From contig WFOE01000119.1 of assembly GCA_015488215.1 (NCBI GenBank), forward strand, positions 1 to 58,740: 58,740 nucleotides of DNA, read 5' to 3'. Made by a program: the position numbers and the translations under genes. Numbering within the stretch: position 1 is the stretch's first letter; the number at the start of each line of letters is the position of its first letter. The notes under the pieces are model-generated. The model had not been told where the DNA came from. It saw only the letters and a list, made by a program, of their open reading frames with translations, and did no database searches. Origin of the DNA: Planctomycetales bacterium (GTDB lineage: Bacteria; Planctomycetota; Planctomycetia; Pirellulales; S012-138). This document shows positions 55,099 to 58,740 of the stretch, one piece after another.

Positions 55099-56454
55099 CT
55101 ACAGCAACTCTTCAATCGGCGTGCCGTAGTTGTTGATGGCCGTGGGACGCCCGGCGTGGTTGACGAAGTGGGTGTCCAGGTCGATTCCCAACGCCTTGTA
55201 GATGGTGGCAATCACGTCGGCGGGCTTGAGCGGGCGTTGGACGGGGAATTCGCCCTTGGGGCTCGAGGCGCCGACCACCTGCCCGCCGCGAATCCCTCCA
55301 CCGGCCAGCATCACCGACATGACGTTGCCCCAGTGGTCGCGTCCCGCGTTGGAGTTGACCCGCGGCGTACGGCCGAACTCGCCCATGACGCAGACCAGCA
55401 CGTCGTCCAGCATGCCGCGCTGGTCCAGGTCTTCGATGAGTGCGGAGACGGACTGGTCGAACGTCGGCAGGCGGCTCTTCATTCCGGCTTCGATGTTGGA
55501 GTGGTGGTCCCAACCGCCGTTGTGCACGCTCACGCAGGTTACACCCGCTTCGACCAGCCGCCGGGCCAGCAACGCGCTTTGGCCGTACACGTGGCGGCCG
55601 TAGCGGTCGCGGGTGCGGGGATCTTCCCGGTTGATGTCGAACGCTTCCCGGGCGCGACGGCCGGTGATAATCTCGAACGCCTTCTGGTTGAAGCGGTCCA
55701 CGCCGTCCATGGTGCCGGTGGTGTCGGCTTCCCGTTGCAGCTTGTCCAGCGAAGCCAGCAGCGTGCGGCGGTCCTGAAGCCGCTCCACGGTCACCCCGCT
55801 GGGCAGGTTCAGGTTCCGCACCTGGAAGTTGGGGCTGTTCGGGTCGCTGTTGACATCATAGGGGTTGTATGCCACGCCCAGGTAGGTGGCGCTCAGGTAG
55901 CCGGGCCGGATTCCTACGGTCATTGCGTAGGGGACCGCCACAAAGGGGGGCACGCCTGGGGCGTTAGCTCCCTTGATTCGCGAGATAATGGCCGGGAACG
56001 AGGGAAACTTGGGCGTGCGGTTGGCCGCCGTGGAGCCCAGATAGCCGGTCAGCATCCAGTGGGCCGCGGCAAAGTGGTCCCCGTTGTTGTGATGCACCGA
56101 ACGCAGCAGGGCAATGCGGTCCATGACCCGAGCATGGCCCACCAGCAGCTCGTTCAGGTACACGCCGGGGACGCTGGTCCGAGTCACGCCGAACGGCCCG
56201 CGGTACTCGGCCGGAGCGTCGGGCTTCGGGTCGTAGGTTTCCATGTGGGTGGGCCCGCCGTCCATCCAGTAAAGGATGACGGATTTCTTCCGCTTGTTCG
56301 GTCCCGCTTGTGCCTGGGCTCGCAGCAGGTCGGCCATGGTCAGGCCCAGTACGCTCAAGCCGCCCACTTGCAGAAAATCGCGTCGGGTCACTCCGTCGCA
56401 ACGCCCGGACCGCACACGGCAGGGGATGGTCAACATGGCCGTTACTCCGAACAA
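55099..56454 (-). CDS. DUF1501 protein, Tat-exported
   Basis: The 451-residue protein has a twin-arginine signal (TRRDFLQVGGLSVLGLTMADLLRAQ) and the DUF1501 body with ILYWMDGGPTHMETYDPKPD, RSVHHNNGDHFAAAHWMLTGY, VSVHNGGWDHHSN and CVMGEFGRTPRVN-GRDHWG. The fold belongs to the alkaline-phosphatase/sulfatase superfamily and is very abundant in planctomycetes; the role is unknown, perhaps polymer degradation with a DUF1553 partner, not present here. The start is at 56454 or 56436. Confidence 0.92.
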   Translation of the reverse strand: MFGVTAMLTIPCRVRSGRCDGVTRRDFLQVGGLSVLGLTMADLLRAQAQAGPNKRKKSVILYWMDGGPTHMETYDPKPDAPAEYRGPFGVTRTSVPGVYLNELLVGHARVMDRIALLRSVHHNNGDHFAAAHWMLTGYLGSTAANRTPKFPSFPAIISRIKGANAPGVPPFVAVPYAMTVGIRPGYLSATYLGVAYNPYDVNSDPNSPNFQVRNLNLPSGVTVERLQDRRTLLASLDKLQREADTTGTMDGVDRFNQKAFEIITGRRAREAFDINREDPRTRDRYGRHVYGQSALLARRLVEAGVTCVSVHNGGWDHHSNIEAGMKSRLPTFDQSVSALIEDLDQRGMLDDVLVCVMGEFGRTPRVNSNAGRDHWGNVMSVMLAGGGIRGGQVVGASSPKGEFPVQRPLKPADVIATIYKALGIDLDTHFVNHAGRPTAINNYGTPIEELL

Positions 56455-56802
56455 ACGGGGAGGGAAGTCGTTCAGGCGGGAAACTCCAGGCGGTCAATCG
56501 GCCTAGAAACTCGTATGGTCATTGTTACAGATAAGGCCGCCGCAATGCAAGCGCAAACATATTTTGATGCGTCCGCTTCCCTCTCGCCGCCGAGTCGATG
56601 CAAAGTGCTATCTGCCGGTCCTGGGGCCTTACGGGTACCGGGGATTCCACCCCTCGGGCCGCCTGGCTGTTCCGCCCGCACCACTTACCGGGCCAGCAAA
56701 GTTTGCCGAAAGGTTACAGTCCCCCGGCTGCGGCTGCCGATAACCAAGGACGATCCGGTCCCAGTGGCGAAGGGCCCATGTGCCTCTTGCGGCGGAATCA
56801 CC
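56455..56802. other. Divergent intergenic region
   Basis: No gene, no clear promoter and no notable repeat in these 348 bp. An AT-rich patch lies at about 56510-56570. The downstream reading frame is open through the region but lacks a good start before 56803. Confidence 0.3.
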
Positions 56803-57594
56803 ATGTGGTGCGCGCAGTGCATGCAGGATGTGCCAGTGCTCCGGGAAGGCGGCAAGCCCCGGTGTAGCCGCTGCCGGCAAGCGCTGGTGGTCCAGGAGAC
56901 GCAACCGCATGAGGACCCCGGCCAGGCAGTCGCCCAACAAGAGGGCCAACCGGCCCCCGGTAAGCCCGCTCCCAGCCGAGCCGTGCTGGAACAGGAGCTA
57001 GACCTCCTGGAGTGGCAGTTGCTTCAGACCCGCTGCGAGCTGGAAACGATCCAGGCCGTTTTGCATCGGGAACCGGAGGACTGGCGGTGGCTTTGGGCCA
57101 GCGAGGGCTATCTGCGTTGGGACCCTTGCAGCGTGGCCGTCCGCGGCCCCCGCCGCAACGAGCCGCCCCGGGGAGAGGAAGCTCCCGCCGGGCAACCTGC
57201 TGTGGAAGCTGAAGTACCGGCCGCTTCGGCCTGGGCGCGGTACTTGGGCGAGCTGTTGATTTACGTGGCCGCGATGTTCTTTTCGCTGGGAGCAGTGCTG
57301 GGAGCCTGGGCCCACTGGGGAGGCCGCGAACAGTTCTGGCCCATCGCCTGGCCCGCTCTGGCCGGTTCGGCCGCTGGGTTGTTGCTGGGTGTGCTGCTGC
57401 GGGCCTGGGCGGGTCCGGCTGCCGCAACGCCGACGCGGCAGACCGACTCGACCGAACCGATTCCCCAATCACGGCGTGTAGGTGGCCATAGGGCCGACTC
57501 CCGTTCTCTGCACACCGGCCCGCATTGGTCCCCGGCCGTTCACACGGCGGCGGAACTCCGCTGGCAAAATCCACAGGACGCAACGACCGAATAG
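56803..57594 (+). CDS. Zinc-ribbon membrane protein of unknown function
   Basis: The 263-residue product starts with a four-Cys zinc ribbon (Cys3, Cys6, Cys21, Cys24), a Gln/Pro-rich link, a short coiled coil (58-90), the WRWLWASEGYLRWDP segment, then two spans (about 151-170 and 179-200) and a polar tail. No family was recognised. The ATG at 56803 follows GGCGGA. A GTG upstream would add a CASC pair and is possible. It is convergent with rsmE. Confidence 0.72.
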   Translation: MWCAQCMQDVPVLREGGKPRCSRCRQALVVQETQPHEDPGQAVAQQEGQPAPGKPAPSRAVLEQELDLLEWQLLQTRCELETIQAVLHREPEDWRWLWASEGYLRWDPCSVAVRGPRRNEPPRGEEAPAGQPAVEAEVPAASAWARYLGELLIYVAAMFFSLGAVLGAWAHWGGREQFWPIAWPALAGSAAGLLLGVLLRAWAGPAAATPTRQTDSTEPIPQSRRVGGHRADSRSLHTGPHWSPAVHTAAELRWQNPQDATTE

Positions 57595-57657
57595 GCGAAA
57601 GGCCCAAGCCTTTACCTGAATGCCGCTCAGAAATGCGCAATCGCCCAGGACCGCGAA

Positions 57658-58422
57658 TCATTTTATTCCTGGCGGCCCTTCGCCCCCTTCCAGCCACAAA
57701 CCCACCGCTCCCACCAGCAGGCAGGCGGCTGTTTCGATTCGCAAAGTGCGCCGGCCCAACTGCACCAGTTGCCAGCCGTGTTGCCGGGCCAGTTCCAGCT
57801 CGGCGGGAGTGAATCCGCCTTCAGGGCCAACGCTCAGCCAGAAAGCCCCGGCTGCCCGAAGGGCCGTGGTGCGTAACAGCTCACACAGCGGCACTCCCTG
57901 GTCCGGTTGAGCCAGCAATTTTATCACCCGCTGGCGGTCCGGCTCGGTTTGCCGGGCAATCCAACGGGAAAAATCACAGCCCGGGCGCACCTCCATCAGC
58001 CGCGTGCGGCCGCACTGTTTGGTGGCCTCTTGCACCCAGCGGCTCAGTCGGGCCAGCCCCTTGGCATCCACCCGAACCACACTCCGGGCGGTTTGCAGGG
58101 GAACCAGTGCCGTCAGCCCCAGTTGCACCAGGGATTCCACCATTGCTTGTTGCCGGGGGGCCTTGGGCAACGCGGTGCCCAGCAGCACAGGCACCGGGAG
58201 TTCGCGGTCCACTCGGCGCCGGGCGAGCAGTTCCAGCTCCACGCTACGGCGGGAGATGGAAGCCACCCGGGCCGTGTATTCCCAGCCCGTGCCGTCCAGC
58301 AGCACCACCTCGTCCCCCACCACGGCCCTCAGCACCCGACCAAGATGATGGGCTTCCTGACCTTCGAGCACCACACGGTGCTGGTCCTCCTGGATTGGCT
58401 CGGGCACAAAGAAGCGGTGCAT
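57658..58422 (-). CDS. rsmE: 16S rRNA m3U1498 methyltransferase
   Basis: Methylates U1498 of 16S rRNA in the small subunit. The 254-residue protein has the PUA-like N-terminal domain (MHRFFVPEPIQ, HHLGRVLRAVVGDEVVLLDG), LGTALPKAPRQQAMVESLVQLG, and the SPOUT knot with SVGPEGGFTPAELELARQHGW and VQLGRRTLRIETAA. It is complete; the start is fixed by the family N-terminus. Confidence 0.93.
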   Translation of the reverse strand: MHRFFVPEPIQEDQHRVVLEGQEAHHLGRVLRAVVGDEVVLLDGTGWEYTARVASISRRSVELELLARRRVDRELPVPVLLGTALPKAPRQQAMVESLVQLGLTALVPLQTARSVVRVDAKGLARLSRWVQEATKQCGRTRLMEVRPGCDFSRWIARQTEPDRQRVIKLLAQPDQGVPLCELLRTTALRAAGAFWLSVGPEGGFTPAELELARQHGWQLVQLGRRTLRIETAACLLVGAVGLWLEGGEGPPGIK

Positions 58423-58652
58423 GGCTCACGGGACAGCGAGGGCGGGTACGGTCACGGGTGTGATTGTAGCGATTGTTCGGGCAATGCGGCCAGCGGGCGG
58501 AAAAACGCTTCCCGCGGCGGGGCTTTTAGGGCTCCCGGCCGATTCCCCGGGGCTAAAGTTGTGAGGACACGTTTTTGCTCCCGAGCGGTCTGCCAGGGCA
58601 GGATGCCTCGGGACTCCAGGCCCGTTCCCCCCCTACAGGGCAAGGTGACACG

Positions 58653-58740
58653 ATGCGCTTTCTCTCGTGTAGTTTGGCGGTGCTGGGGCTTTTGGCCCAG
58701 GCGGGCTGTCAGACGACCATCCCCTCGGCCCCAATGCAGG
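58653..58740 (+). CDS. Lipoprotein, cut by the window end
   Basis: Only 29 codons are inside. They encode a short basic N-terminus, a hydrophobic stretch and a lipobox LAQAGC (Cys at residue 19), so the mature protein is an envelope lipoprotein. AAGGTG lies 6 bp before the ATG. The rest is outside the window and the function cannot be told. It is divergent from rsmE across 230 bp. Confidence 0.6.
   Translation, partial: MRFLSCSLAVLGLLAQAGCQTTIPSAPMQ

Noticed and set aside
55072-56802. An 840-residue plus-strand frame running through the DUF1501 gene into the zinc-ribbon gene
   Set aside because: Its first 577 codons are antisense to DUF1501. Only the part from 56803 looks like a real protein.

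Overview
The window is high-GC, densely coding bacterial DNA that reads as a planctomycete chromosome, probably Pirellulales and possibly a thermophilic Thermogutta-like lineage. The evidence is a secreted sulfatase, a Tat-exported DUF1501 protein, a cell-wall-type protein built of 16-residue YTV repeats, several Gfo/Idh/MocA oxidoreductases, a regulator that joins an excisionase-like helix-turn-helix to a receiver domain, and large secreted proteins with no recognisable domain. The lineage call rests on gene content and is inference. I found no rRNA, tRNA, CRISPR array, prophage, intact insertion sequence or replication origin.

Layout, left to right. 1-9.2 kb: glnA (minus) with a sigma-54 type promoter and a terminator-like hairpin in its leader; a frameshifted sulfatase; an unknown gene; a TPR protein; a YebC-family gene; and an unknown gene behind a second sigma-54 type promoter. 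9.7-13 kb: a minus-strand cluster of hemH, maf and a glycosyltransferase-methyltransferase fusion. 13-17.4 kb: a metallo-beta-lactamase-fold hydrolase, a methyltransferase, a UDP-glucuronate decarboxylase and an M50 site-2 protease. 17.6-18.8 kb: the YTV-repeat protein (minus). 19-26.4 kb: a plus-strand run of trpE, a small membrane protein, a cupin, ligA, an MFS transporter carrying an EF-hand loop, and prmC. 26.4-30.7 kb: a cold-shock protein with a long leader, a GNAT acetyltransferase, a phosphodiesterase, and a translationally coupled larB-nnrD pair. 30.8-39.5 kb: a DegT aminotransferase, smc, a hairpin-rich 600-bp gap, the HTH-receiver gene, a cysteine-rich CCG-domain protein and a GGDEF-like membrane protein. 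39.9-50 kb: a 910-residue secreted protein, an oxidoreductase and radical SAM pair, aroK coupled to a prepilin peptidase, a membrane protein and a class III aminotransferase. 50-58.7 kb: assimilatory sulfite reductase and APS/PAPS reductase, another oxidoreductase, a GroES-like protein, the DUF1501 protein, a zinc-ribbon membrane protein, rsmE and the start of a lipoprotein.

Most genes are housekeeping or envelope genes in short operons. Two genes form a clear two-step pathway: the sulfite reductase and cysH convert activated sulfate to sulfide, and their upstream gap holds a promoter-like sequence next to a perfect palindrome.

The least expected signal is non-coding. A 70-bp unit occurs three times (9551-9620, 16148-16217, 42878-42947). 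Each copy has a hairpin with a GGAA/TTCC loop beside four tandem heptamers. It sits in larger mosaic elements with further heptamer runs and REP-like inverted palindromes. Other points of note are the sigma-54 plus attenuator layout at glnA, a multi-hairpin leader upstream of the HTH-receiver gene, a probable [2Fe-2S] ferrochelatase, and the larB-nnrD coupling.
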